A DNA stretch of 64,000 nt, taken from contig NZ_JXRR01000001.1 in the NCBI RefSeq assembly GCF_000829515.1, positions 310,001 to 374,000 of the forward strand. Reading direction: 5' to 3'. Position 1 is the first letter of the stretch. Every line of letters begins with the position of its first letter. Below, piece after piece: positions 25,958-35,251 of this stretch. The DNA is from Jeotgalibacillus campisalis (lineage in GTDB: Bacteria > Bacillota > Bacilli > Bacillales > Jeotgalibacillaceae). The position numbers and the translations under genes were made by a program. Under the pieces are notes generated by a model. It had not been told where the DNA came from. It saw only the letters and a list, made by a program, of their open reading frames with translations, and ran no database searches.

Positions 25958-27448
25958 TTACCTCTTTTTAGCAGCCGGATCTTTTCTGATGGTTTTGTAG
26001 AAAGATGCACCCATCAGAAGTATAACAACAGAGAAGGGAAGCGCCGCGATAATCAGGATGTTCTGCAATCCGTCTGTACCGCCAAAATAAACGACTATCG
26101 CTGCAACAGCTGATTGAACCAGACCCCAGGTGATTTTCACCGAATTAGAAGGGTTGATCGAGCCGTCGGTTGTCTGCATGCCCAGCACAAATGTCGCTGA
26201 ATCAGCGGAAGTAATAAAGAAGATTGCGATAACAAAGATGGTAATAATCGACATTAGCGTTCCTAGAGGATATTGCTCCAGCATTCCAAAGGTTGCGGTT
26301 TCCAGTGAGAAATCAGAAATCGCTGTAATTCCTTTTTGCTCAAGATCTAGAGCTGATACACCGAAAACTGCAAAAAAGATAAAGCAAACAATAGATGGAA
26401 CGAATAATACGCCAAGGATAAATTCCTTGATTGAGCGCCCCTTTGAAATTCTGGCAATGAAGATTCCTACAAACGGGGACCAGGAAATCCACCAAGCCCA
26501 GTAAAAAATCGTCCAGTTATTGATCCATGTACGATTATCCTGATTCAGCGGCTCTAAATGGAAGCTCATATCGAAGAAATTTGAAATATAGCCTCCCAGA
26601 GTGGTGGTAAACATATTAAAAATATACAGCGTTGGACCCACAATCGTCAGCATCGATAACAGAATAAAGGCCAGTCCCATATTAATATTACTGAGATACT
26701 TGATTCCTCTTCCGATCCCGGTCCAAGCTGAGCCGATAAATAAAAATGTAGCAACGGCGAGGACGATTAACTGAAAGGTGAACGTTTCAGGCGTTCCAAA
26801 TAAATAAGATAAACCACCGTTGATTTGAGCTGAGCCAAATCCTAACGTTGAAGCTACTCCTACAATGGTTGCAAAAACAGCCAGCGTATCAATTAATTTA
26901 CCAGGAAGACCTTCCATCGCTTTTTTACCAAAAAGCGGAATCAAGGTGGCACTGATTAATCCCTTAGAGCCTTTATGAAATTTAAAATACGCCAAAACCA
27001 GGGCTACGATTGCATACACTGCCCATGCATGAATCCCCCAATGAAAAAATGAGTACTGAAGTGCTTCTTGCACAGCTCGATCAGATCCAGCTTCTGCTCC
27101 AGGTGTGGCGATAAACGCATGGGAAATCGGTTCGGCAGTGGTCCAAAACACCAGCCCCATTCCCATTCCGGCACTGAACAGCATCGCAAACCAGGAAAGG
27201 AGTGAAAACTCCGGTTTCTCTCCTTGTTGGCCAAGTTGAATTTGACCAAATCGAGAAAAAGCAATATAAGCACAAAAAATAAGCATCAGCATGACGATTA
27301 CAAGATAATACCAGCCGAAAATCTTTGATATTTCTCCAGTCAGGGTTCCAGTTAAACTCTCCAGCTGAGCAGGGGCGATGACTCCCCAGATAACCAGCCC
27401 TGCACAGATTGCCAGTGATATCCAAAATACAAGCGTTACATTTTTCAC
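25958..27448 (-). CDS. BCCT-family osmolyte transporter
   Basis: About 497 residues with 12 predicted membrane helices. The aromatic segment FYWAWWISWSPFVGIFIARIS contains the betaine-binding tryptophan box of BCCT carriers. GMGMGLVFWTTAEPISHA is the TM3 glycine-rich motif of Na+-coupled members, so glycine betaine uptake of the OpuD type is likely. The start is taken as GTG 27448, preceded by AAAGAGGTG; the frame is open to 27490. Choline or carnitine as substrate cannot be excluded. Confidence 0.88.
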   Translation of the reverse strand: MKNVTLVFWISLAICAGLVIWGVIAPAQLESLTGTLTGEISKIFGWYYLVIVMLMLIFCAYIAFSRFGQIQLGQQGEKPEFSLLSWFAMLFSAGMGMGLVFWTTAEPISHAFIATPGAEAGSDRAVQEALQYSFFHWGIHAWAVYAIVALVLAYFKFHKGSKGLISATLIPLFGKKAMEGLPGKLIDTLAVFATIVGVASTLGFGSAQINGGLSYLFGTPETFTFQLIVLAVATFLFIGSAWTGIGRGIKYLSNINMGLAFILLSMLTIVGPTLYIFNMFTTTLGGYISNFFDMSFHLEPLNQDNRTWINNWTIFYWAWWISWSPFVGIFIARISKGRSIKEFILGVLFVPSIVCFIFFAVFGVSALDLEQKGITAISDFSLETATFGMLEQYPLGTLMSIITIFVIAIFFITSADSATFVLGMQTTDGSINPSNSVKITWGLVQSAVAAIVVYFGGTDGLQNILIIAALPFSVVILLMGASFYKTIRKDPAAKKR

Positions 27449-27553
27449 CAAAACACCTCTTTGTTGTTTTCTCACGTTATGTACTAGCATTTCCTCTTCC
27501 CTTATTTTCCTCCTGATAAACGCATTTCATACGAATTGATAGTCTTCCCACAA

Positions 27554-27601
27554 TAAAAGCCCCATCTGCAGCGAAAACATTTGCTGAGAATGAGACTTTT
27601 A
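27554..27601 (-). terminator. Terminator after thiE
   Basis: AAAAGYCYCATTCT-type arms with internal mismatches; the leftward side ends in TTTTATTG. It lies 38 bp past the thiE stop. Confidence 0.65.
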
Positions 27602-27638
27602 TATAGCTTCTATCGTTTGGCAATATAGCATTATCCAG

Positions 27639-28262
27639 CTATAAACTTTTCACCACTTTTTTAATATTTTCACATGTTGTGATGGCAGATATCACAGCCA
27701 CCCCCTGAGCGCCAGCTCGAAGGACAGCATCTGCATTCTCCGGATTTATGCCGCCGATTCCAACAATAGGAAGATCAATTTTTTGATCACGCAGCCTTTT
27801 AATCCACTCTATTCCTGCTACGGGCTTTGCATCCGCCTTTGAGGAAGTAGGAAACATCGGACCAGCTCCCAGATAATCTACACTTTTCAGATCGCTTCTC
27901 TTAACTTCCTCGTCATTTGAGACAGACAAACCGATCATTTTATCGGGATACTTCCTTCTCAGTTTATCTGCCGGCATATCATCCTGCCCCACATGAATTC
28001 CGTCAACGTCCAGCTGGTCGACTAGCTGAATATCGTCATTAATAAAAAATGGAACATGATGTTCTTTGCAAATTGCACGAAGCCTCAGCCCCAGCTGCAG
28101 TTTTTCTTCATCGCCCAAACAGCCGATCCCTTTTTCCCGAAATTGAAATGCTGTAATTCCTGCATCAATCGCTTCCAAAAGAATTTCTTCAGGAACTCTC
28201 TCACAGTTTTGACTTCCCATAATCAGATATTTACGTAGAATCCGGTTTATATCCCAATTCAT
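27639..28262 (-). CDS. thiE: Thiamin-phosphate synthase
   Basis: 207 residues, TIM-barrel. FQFREKG, FFINDDIQLVDQLDVDGIHVGQDDMP (seen in parts) and GAGPMFPTSSK are ThiE signatures. VGIGGINPENA binds the phosphate. It joins hydroxymethylpyrimidine diphosphate and thiazole phosphate to give thiamin phosphate. Last gene of tenA-thiD-thiM-thiE; overlaps thiM by 4 bp. Confidence 0.94.
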   Translation of the reverse strand: MNWDINRILRKYLIMGSQNCERVPEEILLEAIDAGITAFQFREKGIGCLGDEEKLQLGLRLRAICKEHHVPFFINDDIQLVDQLDVDGIHVGQDDMPADKLRRKYPDKMIGLSVSNDEEVKRSDLKSVDYLGAGPMFPTSSKADAKPVAGIEWIKRLRDQKIDLPIVGIGGINPENADAVLRAGAQGVAVISAITTCENIKKVVKSL

Positions 28263-29035
28263 CCTTCTCCTCCTTCCAGTTGTTCTGGTGAAAAGGACAA
28301 AGCATCTAAAAATACAGGAATAAACGTGCCGGTCCCCTTCACTCCGTTCTGCTTTTCGGTGTATTCAGCAGCCATTCCGTAAAAGGAAGCTGCTGCGAGC
28401 GTGCTGTCTATCGCTGAATGATTCGCAGTTAAACAGGCCGTTAAAATGGATCCTAATAAACATCCTGTTCCCGTGACACTGCTTAGAATGGCACTTCCTG
28501 TTTGATTGTAAACGAGCTCTTTCCCATTACTGATATAATCTGTTGCTCCAGTGACAAAGGCAATTGTTTTGTACTTCTCAGCAACTTTTCGAGCAATTTC
28601 GTCAGAATTACCGCTCCCAACGGAGTCCACCCCTTTTATTTCCCAGGGAATATCAACGAGCTGAGCCATTTCCCCGGCATTTCCTTTAATGACTGTCGGC
28701 GTTATTTCCTCCAGAATTTGTCGAATGGCTTCTTTTCTGAACGTCGTGGCTCCTACTCCAACAGGATCAAGTACAACAGGAATGCCTTTTTTATTTGCGG
28801 CTTTTCCCGCATCAATCATAGCTTCAAGATCATTTCTCATAATGGTGCCAATATTAATCAGCACTCCATCTGCATTAGATGCCATTTCCCCTGACTCTTC
28901 CACCGCTTTAGCCATAATCGGGACTCCCCCAAAAGACAGCAGGCCATTTGCAGTAAAATTCATCACCACCTGATTGGTTAAATGGTGAATGAGCGGTCTT
29001 TTATCTCTTACCTCATGAATGATCGTGGAAGTCAT
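28259..29035 (-). CDS. thiM: Hydroxyethylthiazole kinase
   Basis: About 258 residues, ribokinase-like fold. PLIHHLTNQVVMNFTANG and TGTGCLLGSI (anion hole/catalytic Cys region) are ThiM signatures. It phosphorylates salvaged thiazole alcohol for ThiE. ATG 29035 is chosen, with GGAAGGAGG 9 nt upstream; the frame is open to 29143 without another site. Overlaps thiD by 23 bp. Confidence 0.93.
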   Translation of the reverse strand: MTSTIIHEVRDKRPLIHHLTNQVVMNFTANGLLSFGGVPIMAKAVEESGEMASNADGVLINIGTIMRNDLEAMIDAGKAANKKGIPVVLDPVGVGATTFRKEAIRQILEEITPTVIKGNAGEMAQLVDIPWEIKGVDSVGSGNSDEIARKVAEKYKTIAFVTGATDYISNGKELVYNQTGSAILSSVTGTGCLLGSILTACLTANHSAIDSTLAAASFYGMAAEYTEKQNGVKGTGTFIPVFLDALSFSPEQLEGGEG

Positions 29036-29837
29036 AGATACTTTCCTCCTTCCGGATCCCCCAATGATTAGTGGGTCCGTTGCCTTGTCCAAGTGAAAAA
29101 GAATGACGTATGGCTGCAGTAACAAATGTTTTTGATTTTTCAACAGCCTCAGGCAGTTCCATTCCTCTGCTCAGGAATGCCGTAATGGCTGCTGAATACG
29201 TACAGCCTGTTCCGTGGATATTTTTTGTCTCGATTCTCTCAGATGTATAGGTATACATGAATTCACCATCATACAAATAATCCACTGCCTGTCCTTCCAT
29301 ATGCCCTCCTTTAACCAGAGCAGCACCTGCACCAAGGGTATGAACAATCTTTCTGGCTGCATTTTTCATGTCTTCGTGCGAGCGAATTCGTTCTCCGACC
29401 ATATCTTCTGCTTCAGAAATATTAGGTGTAACAAGAGCAGCCAACGGAACTAAGTGTTCACGCAAGAAGTCTCTTGCATTTTCATTAATCAAGGCGTCTC
29501 CACTTGTCGCGATCATGACTGGGTCCATTACATAAGGCACATGTATTTCCTTTATCCAATCCCTGATGATCTCCATCATGCCAATATCCGCGATCATGCC
29601 GGTTTTAAAAGCATGGACAGGCATATCGCTGCTGACTGCTTCAAGCTGCTGAGAGAGCATATCAAGCGGCAGATGGTGGACGCTTTTTACACCGGTCGTA
29701 TTTTGGGCTACGACCGAGGTGATGACCGACATCCCATAGACCTGCAGCTCCTGAAATGTTTTCAGATCCGCCTGTATTCCTGCACCTCCGCTTGGATCCG
29801 TTCCTGCTATTGTAAGTGCACATGCCGGGTTATTCAT
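29013..29837 (-). CDS. thiD: Hydroxymethylpyrimidine (phosphate) kinase
   Basis: About 274 residues, ribokinase-like. ALTIAGTDPSGGAGIQADLKTF in the N-terminus and GTGCTYSAAITA near the C-terminus are characteristic of ThiD. It makes HMP diphosphate from HMP. ATG 29837 has AAAGGAGG upstream. Overlaps tenA by 8 bp. Confidence 0.93.
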   Translation of the reverse strand: MNNPACALTIAGTDPSGGAGIQADLKTFQELQVYGMSVITSVVAQNTTGVKSVHHLPLDMLSQQLEAVSSDMPVHAFKTGMIADIGMMEIIRDWIKEIHVPYVMDPVMIATSGDALINENARDFLREHLVPLAALVTPNISEAEDMVGERIRSHEDMKNAARKIVHTLGAGAALVKGGHMEGQAVDYLYDGEFMYTYTSERIETKNIHGTGCTYSAAITAFLSRGMELPEAVEKSKTFVTAAIRHSFSLGQGNGPTNHWGIRKEESIYDFHDHS

Positions 29838-30522
29838 GTACGGCCGCCTCCTTTTCAGTAATCCACTCTTCACACGTGAAAGCCATTTCCCAGAAAGCCC
29901 ATTCCAATTGACAGCTTTTGCGGAAAGCTTCCTTCATTCGCTGCTTTTCCTGAACAGATGCTGATTCAGCAAGAGCATCGAGCCGTGTTTTCATTACAAG
30001 CACCACATCTTCCACCCGCTGCTCCGCGTAAAAAGTGATCCATGGATAAAACGGGTGATCCTCATTCGGACTGTATTGCCTGATTAATTCCCTGCCAATC
30101 TCAAAGTATGTCCATGGACAAGGAAGAAGTGCTGCAATTATTTCACCAAGCGTCCCAAGCTGAGCATGCGCCATCATATGCTTAATATAATGATCAGCAG
30201 TAGGAGGCAGTGGATATCCCTGCAGTTCTTCATAAGAGACGCCAATCACCTCGCAAAAATTATTATGCGGGTGAATTTCACTATGAAGCACAAAATCAAT
30301 CTGTTTAGTAAAATAGGCAATATCTTCACGTGTAGAAGATTTTGAGATCGCAATCCCATAGATTTTCATAAAGGCATTTAAATATTCATAGTCCGCTTTA
30401 ATATAATGTGCGAGTGCCTCCTCTGGCACATCGCCTTTTCCAATCCCCTGAACAAATGGATGGTTAAAAATAAGTGAAAAAATGTCTTCGTTTTCTTTTC
30501 TAAGCTCTTCTGTAAATGTCAT
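29830..30522 (-). CDS. tenA: Aminopyrimidine aminohydrolase (thiaminase II)
   Basis: 230 residues, all-helical TenA fold. ADYEYLNAF, the Cys-containing LLPCPWTYFEIG segment with the catalytic Cys near residue 134, and YAEQRVEDVV fit TenA. It hydrolyses aminopyrimidine from degraded thiamin to HMP, fed to ThiD. First gene behind the TPP riboswitch; ribosome binding site AAAGGAGG lies within a potential sequestering hairpin. Confidence 0.93.
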   Translation of the reverse strand: MTFTEELRKENEDIFSLIFNHPFVQGIGKGDVPEEALAHYIKADYEYLNAFMKIYGIAISKSSTREDIAYFTKQIDFVLHSEIHPHNNFCEVIGVSYEELQGYPLPPTADHYIKHMMAHAQLGTLGEIIAALLPCPWTYFEIGRELIRQYSPNEDHPFYPWITFYAEQRVEDVVLVMKTRLDALAESASVQEKQRMKEAFRKSCQLEWAFWEMAFTCEEWITEKEAAVHE

Positions 30523-30529
30523 GATTAGT

Positions 30530-30594
30530 GCCTCCTTTTTTTAAGGAAGCTGCCGGAATTCCAATTAGAGCCCTGAGCATATTCGGCTGCTTCC
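30530..30594 (-). promoter_or_regulatory. Expression platform of the tenA TPP riboswitch
   Basis: Two mutually exclusive stems. The tenA ribosome binding site AAGGAGGC pairs with GCTTCCTT (30530-30550). The same GCTTCC instead pairs with GGAAGC of the riboswitch 3' end (30545-30594). The layout fits translational control. Confidence 0.6.
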
Positions 30595-30664
30595 CTACGC
30601 TGGCATGATCCAGATCAGGTCCATCAGGGTATGATCTCAGCTTAACTAGCACCCCCAGCAGTTC
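30587..30664 (-). ncRNA. TPP riboswitch upstream of tenA-thiDME
   Basis: Minus-strand THI-box core: GGGGTGC, GCTGAGA, ACCC and GGACCTGATCTGGATCATGCC followed by AGCGTAGGGAA (read in parts). P1 is formed by CTGCT and AGCAG. It represses the operon when thiamin diphosphate is abundant. Confidence 0.93.
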
Positions 30665-30669
30665 CGTTT

Positions 30670-31158
30670 CTACTGTAATCTCATTAGTCTTTCCTGCTTA
30701 ACTCTTGCTAGGACAAGCCATCCAAGTGCAGCTCCAGTTGCACTGCTGATGAGAAACGGAGGCACGAAAAACCATGCAGCAAACGTCGATCCCATAAGTA
30801 CATTTGCAAAAGGAACCGCGAACCAGGCACCTATAAAGCCCGTGCCAATGACTTCCCCTGCTGCCGCCCACCCCTTGCTTCCAAACTTTTTGTAGAGGAG
30901 GCCGGCAAAAAGAGCACCAATCATTCCTCCTGGAAAAGCAAGAAGTGACCCTAATCCAAGCAGGTTTCTGACTAAGCCGATTAAAAAAGCAATGACTACT
31001 GCGGGAATAGGGCCCAGAATGATCGCAGCAATTACATTTACAGTGTGTTGGACCGGATAAGCCCGTGCAACACCAGCAGGAAACCAAATAAACTGTGCGC
31101 CTACTACGCCAATCGCCACAAACATGGCCATCACCGTCAGACGTTTTGTGTTGGTCAT
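30670..31158 (-). CDS. thiW: ThiW, ECF thiazole/thiamin-precursor transporter S-component
   Basis: About 162 residues with six predicted membrane helices. GVARAYPVQHTVNVIAAIILGP is a conserved ThiW segment. It captures a thiamin precursor, probably hydroxyethylthiazole, and works with a shared ECF energising module encoded elsewhere. ATG 31158 has GGAGG 6 nt upstream. It is separately controlled by its own TPP riboswitch and precedes the tenA operon's riboswitch. Confidence 0.9.
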   Translation of the reverse strand: MTNTKRLTVMAMFVAIGVVGAQFIWFPAGVARAYPVQHTVNVIAAIILGPIPAVVIAFLIGLVRNLLGLGSLLAFPGGMIGALFAGLLYKKFGSKGWAAAGEVIGTGFIGAWFAVPFANVLMGSTFAAWFFVPPFLISSATGAALGWLVLARVKQERLMRLQ

Positions 31159-31185
31159 CTTCTCCCTCCAATCATTCAGCAGCAC

Positions 31186-31213
31186 AAAAAAGCCAGATCC
31201 ACAGTAGGACCTG
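31186..31213 (-). terminator. Riboswitch-controlled intrinsic terminator before thiW
   Basis: Stem CAGGTCC/GGATCTG with a 6-nt loop, followed by GCTTTTTT on the leftward transcript, 28 nt before the thiW start. It suits transcriptional attenuation by the upstream TPP element. Confidence 0.75.
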
Positions 31214-31251
31214 ACTTGAAGTAGTAGATGAATTGGACAATAGGTCGTCCG

Positions 31252-31345
31252 ACTACTTCCCTACGCTGGTACTAACCAGATCAGGTCCATAAGAGTCGGA
31301 AAATACGTTTTCCTCTCAGCCCGCGATATTCGGGCCCCCCTAGTA
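31252..31345 (-). ncRNA. TPP riboswitch upstream of thiW
   Basis: Minus-strand core GCTGAGAGG, GGACCTGATCTGGTTAGTACC and AGCGTAGGGAAGT (read in parts), with an enlarged P3-type insertion (AAAACGTATTTTCC region). Followed by an intrinsic terminator. Confidence 0.92.
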
Positions 31346-31511
31346 GTGATTGAATCTATGCACTTATATGAGCTTAATTTATCATAACAAAAAATTAGAA
31401 AATTGGCAATAAAACCAAAGTCAGGCAGTTCTTTTAACTGTAAAAAGTTCCTTGAATATGAAATAGAAGGGTTTATACTTATGTAGTAGTAAATCTGTTT
31501 ACGTTCCAAAC

Positions 31512-31527
31512 GTTTGTCCGAACAAAC
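31512..31527. promoter_or_regulatory. Possible repressor operator upstream of the VC0807-like gene
   Basis: GTTTGTCCGAACAAAC is a palindrome at 14 of 16 positions, 53 bp before the start of the membrane protein gene. This resembles TetR-type operators; the regulator is not in the window. Confidence 0.35.
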
Positions 31528-31579
31528 AAACTTAAATCTAGAGCAGTTCCGGATTATAAAATAATAAGGAGAAGAGACG

Positions 31580-32236
31580 ATGAAAAAGAATATCATTCTG
31601 CTTGACCTTTTATGCTACGCCGTCATTCCATTTCTTATTTGGAACCAGGGGCGTGACGCGCTCGGAGATTACTGGGCCATTATCCTTTCAACCGTTCCTG
31701 CAATCATTTACACCGTAATCCGTTTTTTTGTTGAAAGGCAATTTAATATTGCAGGGATCTTTATCGTTACATCCCTGCTGATCAGTACTACTGTGAACTT
31801 AATGTCAGAGAATGCTCTTTCAATGCTATGGAACCAGGTTTACCTAGGCTTTGCATTCGCCGGGCTTTACGTACTGTCCATTCTTTTCAGAAAACCACTT
31901 GCGCTGTATTTCATGGTTGATATCGCCTTTCTACAGGGATACCCGCGAAAGGGAAGCAAAGCGCTTTTTAACGAAGAAGGATTGTTTATCTGGTTTCAGC
32001 TTTTAACGGCTCTCTTTGTTATTCGAGGAATCGCACAGAATTCTTTGAAGGCATGGTTAGTCGATACACATGGTGCAGATGGGTACGGCCAGGTCATAAT
32101 CTACATGAATGTTTCCGGATGGATTTTCAGCGCCTTGATTGCAGCGGGCTATTATTTCATCGGATCAAGGATCACCCGGCATATCGCAGAAAAAAACGAA
32201 GAGGAGATTTCTCCCCCCAATAGTGAAACAGTTTAG
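31580..32236 (+). CDS. VC0807-type integral membrane protein
   Basis: 218 residues with six to seven predicted membrane helices and an acidic C-terminal tail. The pattern of LDLLCYAVIPFLIWNQGRD at the N-terminus and an internal symmetric membrane core resembles the VC0807 family of unknown function. Ribosome binding site AAGGAGAAGAG. Single gene, convergent with the small gene at 32257. Confidence 0.7.
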   Translation: MKKNIILLDLLCYAVIPFLIWNQGRDALGDYWAIILSTVPAIIYTVIRFFVERQFNIAGIFIVTSLLISTTVNLMSENALSMLWNQVYLGFAFAGLYVLSILFRKPLALYFMVDIAFLQGYPRKGSKALFNEEGLFIWFQLLTALFVIRGIAQNSLKAWLVDTHGADGYGQVIIYMNVSGWIFSALIAAGYYFIGSRITRHIAEKNEEEISPPNSETV

Positions 32237-32256
32237 GCTGTTTAAGTACCGTGATA

Positions 32257-32475
32257 TTATTTTTCAGATGAGCGATAGACAATGGCTGCCGCGATCCCAA
32301 TCAACCCAGTCAGAATCGCCAGCGGCAAGGATCTAGCGATAAATTCTTCAGCAATATAATTGGTTTGATAGAGCATAAGGAATGAAAAAGCTGCCACGAC
32401 AAACACGATCAAAATGGATCCTTTTATCGCTAAATTTAGTACGAATAATTTCTCCAGCTGCCTCAGATTGTCCAC
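32257..32475 (-). CDS. Small membrane protein, unknown function
   Basis: 72 residues from GTG 32475, with two hydrophobic helices (about 17-38 and 49-66) and a charged N-terminus (DNLRQLEKL). The ribosome binding site is weak. It follows the ATPase gene by 44 bp and may be co-transcribed. No recognised family. Confidence 0.5.
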   Translation of the reverse strand: MDNLRQLEKLFVLNLAIKGSILIVFVVAAFSFLMLYQTNYIAEEFIARSLPLAILTGLIGIAAAIVYRSSEK

Positions 32476-32519
32476 CCTGCTTTCGATTAATTGAAGGACG
32501 TATTATTCCGTAATCAAGT

Positions 32520-33278
32520 TCATTTAAATAAATGATGCAAGAGCCTTCCCTTGTCTTCAAAAAACTGTTTCATAATCGTATAGTGCTCTGTCTCCTCAAG
32601 CACCTGCTCCTTTAACCCTTCAGATGACAGCTGGTAAATGCAAGAATCCGGGTGAGCCATTAATAAGGGCGAGTGTGTGGCAATCACCAACTGAGATCCC
32701 TGCTCTACAAGCTCATTGATACGGCTTAGCATTGATAGTTGCCTCAATGGAGAAAGTGCGGCCTCGGGCTCATCAAGAATATATAGGCCCTCTCCCCGAA
32801 AACGATGCAAGAATGCGGCAAAGAACGATTCACCATGAGACTGTTCGTGAAGTGAAACCCCTCCAAAGCTATCAATAATTTTACCGCCAGCCATAGGCTC
32901 ACGATCCATTTCCTCAATATTGGTCGCCACATTGTAAAAGGTTTCCGCCCGGAAAAAGAAGCTGTCCTGCGGCCTGATCACTCCTTTTCCTACCCGCAGA
33001 TAGTCATGCAGCGGAGAGTGGGAGGCATAGCTCGAAAAATTAAAATTGAGCGAACCACCCTCTGCATTAAAACCAAGAGCTACTGCCAGCCCTTCAAGCA
33101 GCGTCGATTTCCCCATGCCGTTCTCACCTATGATATACGTTATATTAGGATGAAACTCGAGTGTATCAAGCAACCGCACCGCCGGAAGGCTGAATGGAAA
33201 CTCCTCAAACGACGGAACCTCGTCTTTTTTTACATAAAGGTTTTTTAAAAATTGATCCTCTCTTGTTAATTTAGCCAC
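32520..33278 (-). CDS. AAA/ABC-type ATPase (RecF-like, single-domain)
   Basis: 252 residues. Walker A IIGENGMGKST near residue 50, a signature-like SHGESF, Walker B LYILDEPEAAL and an ATHSPLL H-loop form a complete ABC ATPase core. No membrane domain or coiled coil is present. Homologous stand-alone ATPases have no assigned role. Start GTG 33278 with GGGAGGA upstream. Confidence 0.75.
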   Translation of the reverse strand: MAKLTREDQFLKNLYVKKDEVPSFEEFPFSLPAVRLLDTLEFHPNITYIIGENGMGKSTLLEGLAVALGFNAEGGSLNFNFSSYASHSPLHDYLRVGKGVIRPQDSFFFRAETFYNVATNIEEMDREPMAGGKIIDSFGGVSLHEQSHGESFFAAFLHRFRGEGLYILDEPEAALSPLRQLSMLSRINELVEQGSQLVIATHSPLLMAHPDSCIYQLSSEGLKEQVLEETEHYTIMKQFFEDKGRLLHHLFK

Positions 33279-33295
33279 CTTGATCCTCCCGGTAC

Positions 33296-35080
33296 TTAAA
33301 TAAATTGATCAAAAAACGTTAATACTCTACGGTACACTTTTATTTCATTTTCCTTTTTAGAAAAACCGTGTCCTTCATCATCAAGGACGAGATATTCCAC
33401 TTCTCTGCCTTTATCTTTAAGTGCCTGAACAATTTGATCGGATTCCGCTTTTACTACACGGGGATCTTTTGCCCCCTGAATGACGAGCATCGGCTTGGTC
33501 ATCTCTTCAAGGTATTGAATCGGTGAGTCCTCTGTTAATTTTTCTTTATCTTCAATAGGATCTCCCACCCATTGTTTCATCAGCGGCTTCCAGTGCTCAG
33601 GTACTGATTCAACAAAGCTGAATAAATTACAGGGTCCAAAAATGTCTACTACTGCTTTAAAATATTCAGGGTGTCTGCCGTGAAGTAAAAGAGCCATATA
33701 ACCGCCATAGCTGCCTCCCATTAATAGAATACGGTCGCGATGAGCGATACCCTGTTCAATGAGATACTCAAGCCCTTGTATATTATCTAAACGCGGACCG
33801 TGACCCCAGTCTCCTTCAACCATTTTAGTAAAAGCAAGTCCATAACCTGTGGACCCTCTAAAGTTAGGAGCAAAAATACTGTAGCCTCGGTGAACCAGGA
33901 ATTGAAACAGGGAACGGAATGTAGCCCGTTCAGCAGCCTGAGGTCCCCCGTGAGGCCAGAGAATAACGTGGCCATTGCTAACCTCTTCTTTTGCTCTAAA
34001 GAACTGAGCTTCTATTTGCAGGCCGTCATACGAAGGATAGGTGAGCACATCCGGCTCTATTAACTCTTCTTCTTTTACGCCCGGGACTCCATACTGAGTA
34101 AGTGATTGCCATCTGCCATCCTTACGCTGATAAAGATTCGAAGGGCGAGTAGCTGTTCTTGCATTCATATAAAGATTGCCTGCATCGGATATAGAGAACC
34201 CTTCAATCACACTTGCAGGAAAATCCACTTCTTTGATCGACTCATCTTCTAAAAGCACCTGAAACAGGTGATCGCGGACACCCTGTTCAGATACGATATA
34301 AAGAGACTGTGAGGATTTATCGTAGTGAATATCTGTAAAGTCCTGCTCTTGGATTTCAACTACCTTTGTAAATTGTTTCGTTAGCAAATTAAACTTAGCA
34401 AGATAAGAAAAATCAGCTTCATAATTGGTTATCATATAAAGTTCTGTGTCTGACACAAAAACAACTCCGGAAACAGTATGCTGCTTGTTAGTTTCAGGCG
34501 TCAACAGCACGTCTTCCCCTTCATACCTGGCCCATGCAAGTGTATAAGTATTGGCAAAATGCTTAGAATATGTAAAGTTTTTTTCATTGGGGCTATTTGA
34601 TCCAAAATAAGTGGCACTGTCCGCTCCGTGAAGAATAATCTCCTCTTTCTCTGTTTCAAGATCATAGCAATAGGCTTTCAAGAAGGTCTTATCATCTTTA
34701 TTAGATGTGTAATAAACTCTTTTTCCATCATCAGAGAGATTGAGCATCATATGTTGAGCTCCTTCATGTGTACGGATCGGCATTAGGTCACCGCCTGCAG
34801 GGTGCAGAGCATAAACTTGTCCATTTTCATCTCCGTCCTGATCAATTACGGCCAAAAGATAATGGCCTTTTTTATCATATTTAATTTCAAAACAACTTTG
34901 GTTATGAAAGCTTAAAGGATATGGAAATGTATTTGGCAGATCCATTGCCCACAAATTATATTTCCCATTTAAATTTGTGCTGAAAACAAGCTGAGATTCG
35001 TCCGGATTTACTGCAAAGGATTGAATCCCAAACGTCTGAAAGAAATTCTCTACATCAGGCTTCGGAAAAGATATCATCAT
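33296..35080 (-). CDS. S9-family prolyl-oligopeptidase-type serine peptidase
   Basis: 594 residues. N-terminal beta-propeller-like part (1-340), then an alpha/beta hydrolase domain. The nucleophile is in GGSYGGYM (Ser near 456), Asp in QGAKDPR and His in DEGHGF near 572. No signal peptide is seen, so it is likely cytoplasmic and cleaves short peptides. Single gene between the ATPase and the FMN riboswitch. Confidence 0.85.
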   Translation of the reverse strand: MMISFPKPDVENFFQTFGIQSFAVNPDESQLVFSTNLNGKYNLWAMDLPNTFPYPLSFHNQSCFEIKYDKKGHYLLAVIDQDGDENGQVYALHPAGGDLMPIRTHEGAQHMMLNLSDDGKRVYYTSNKDDKTFLKAYCYDLETEKEEIILHGADSATYFGSNSPNEKNFTYSKHFANTYTLAWARYEGEDVLLTPETNKQHTVSGVVFVSDTELYMITNYEADFSYLAKFNLLTKQFTKVVEIQEQDFTDIHYDKSSQSLYIVSEQGVRDHLFQVLLEDESIKEVDFPASVIEGFSISDAGNLYMNARTATRPSNLYQRKDGRWQSLTQYGVPGVKEEELIEPDVLTYPSYDGLQIEAQFFRAKEEVSNGHVILWPHGGPQAAERATFRSLFQFLVHRGYSIFAPNFRGSTGYGLAFTKMVEGDWGHGPRLDNIQGLEYLIEQGIAHRDRILLMGGSYGGYMALLLHGRHPEYFKAVVDIFGPCNLFSFVESVPEHWKPLMKQWVGDPIEDKEKLTEDSPIQYLEEMTKPMLVIQGAKDPRVVKAESDQIVQALKDKGREVEYLVLDDEGHGFSKKENEIKVYRRVLTFFDQFI

Positions 35081-35251
35081 TTATTTGTCCCCCTAAAATT
35101 AATTTCGCTCTCCTAATTAAGTTCTCTATTTTCGATAAAAACCCTTCTTCTTTAAAGACTTTCTTTTAAAGCAGTGAGTGCAGACTAAACAAATAGATTG
35201 AACTTTTCCCCTTGTCACTGTATAAATAAAGAGAAAATAAATTATCGTTCC

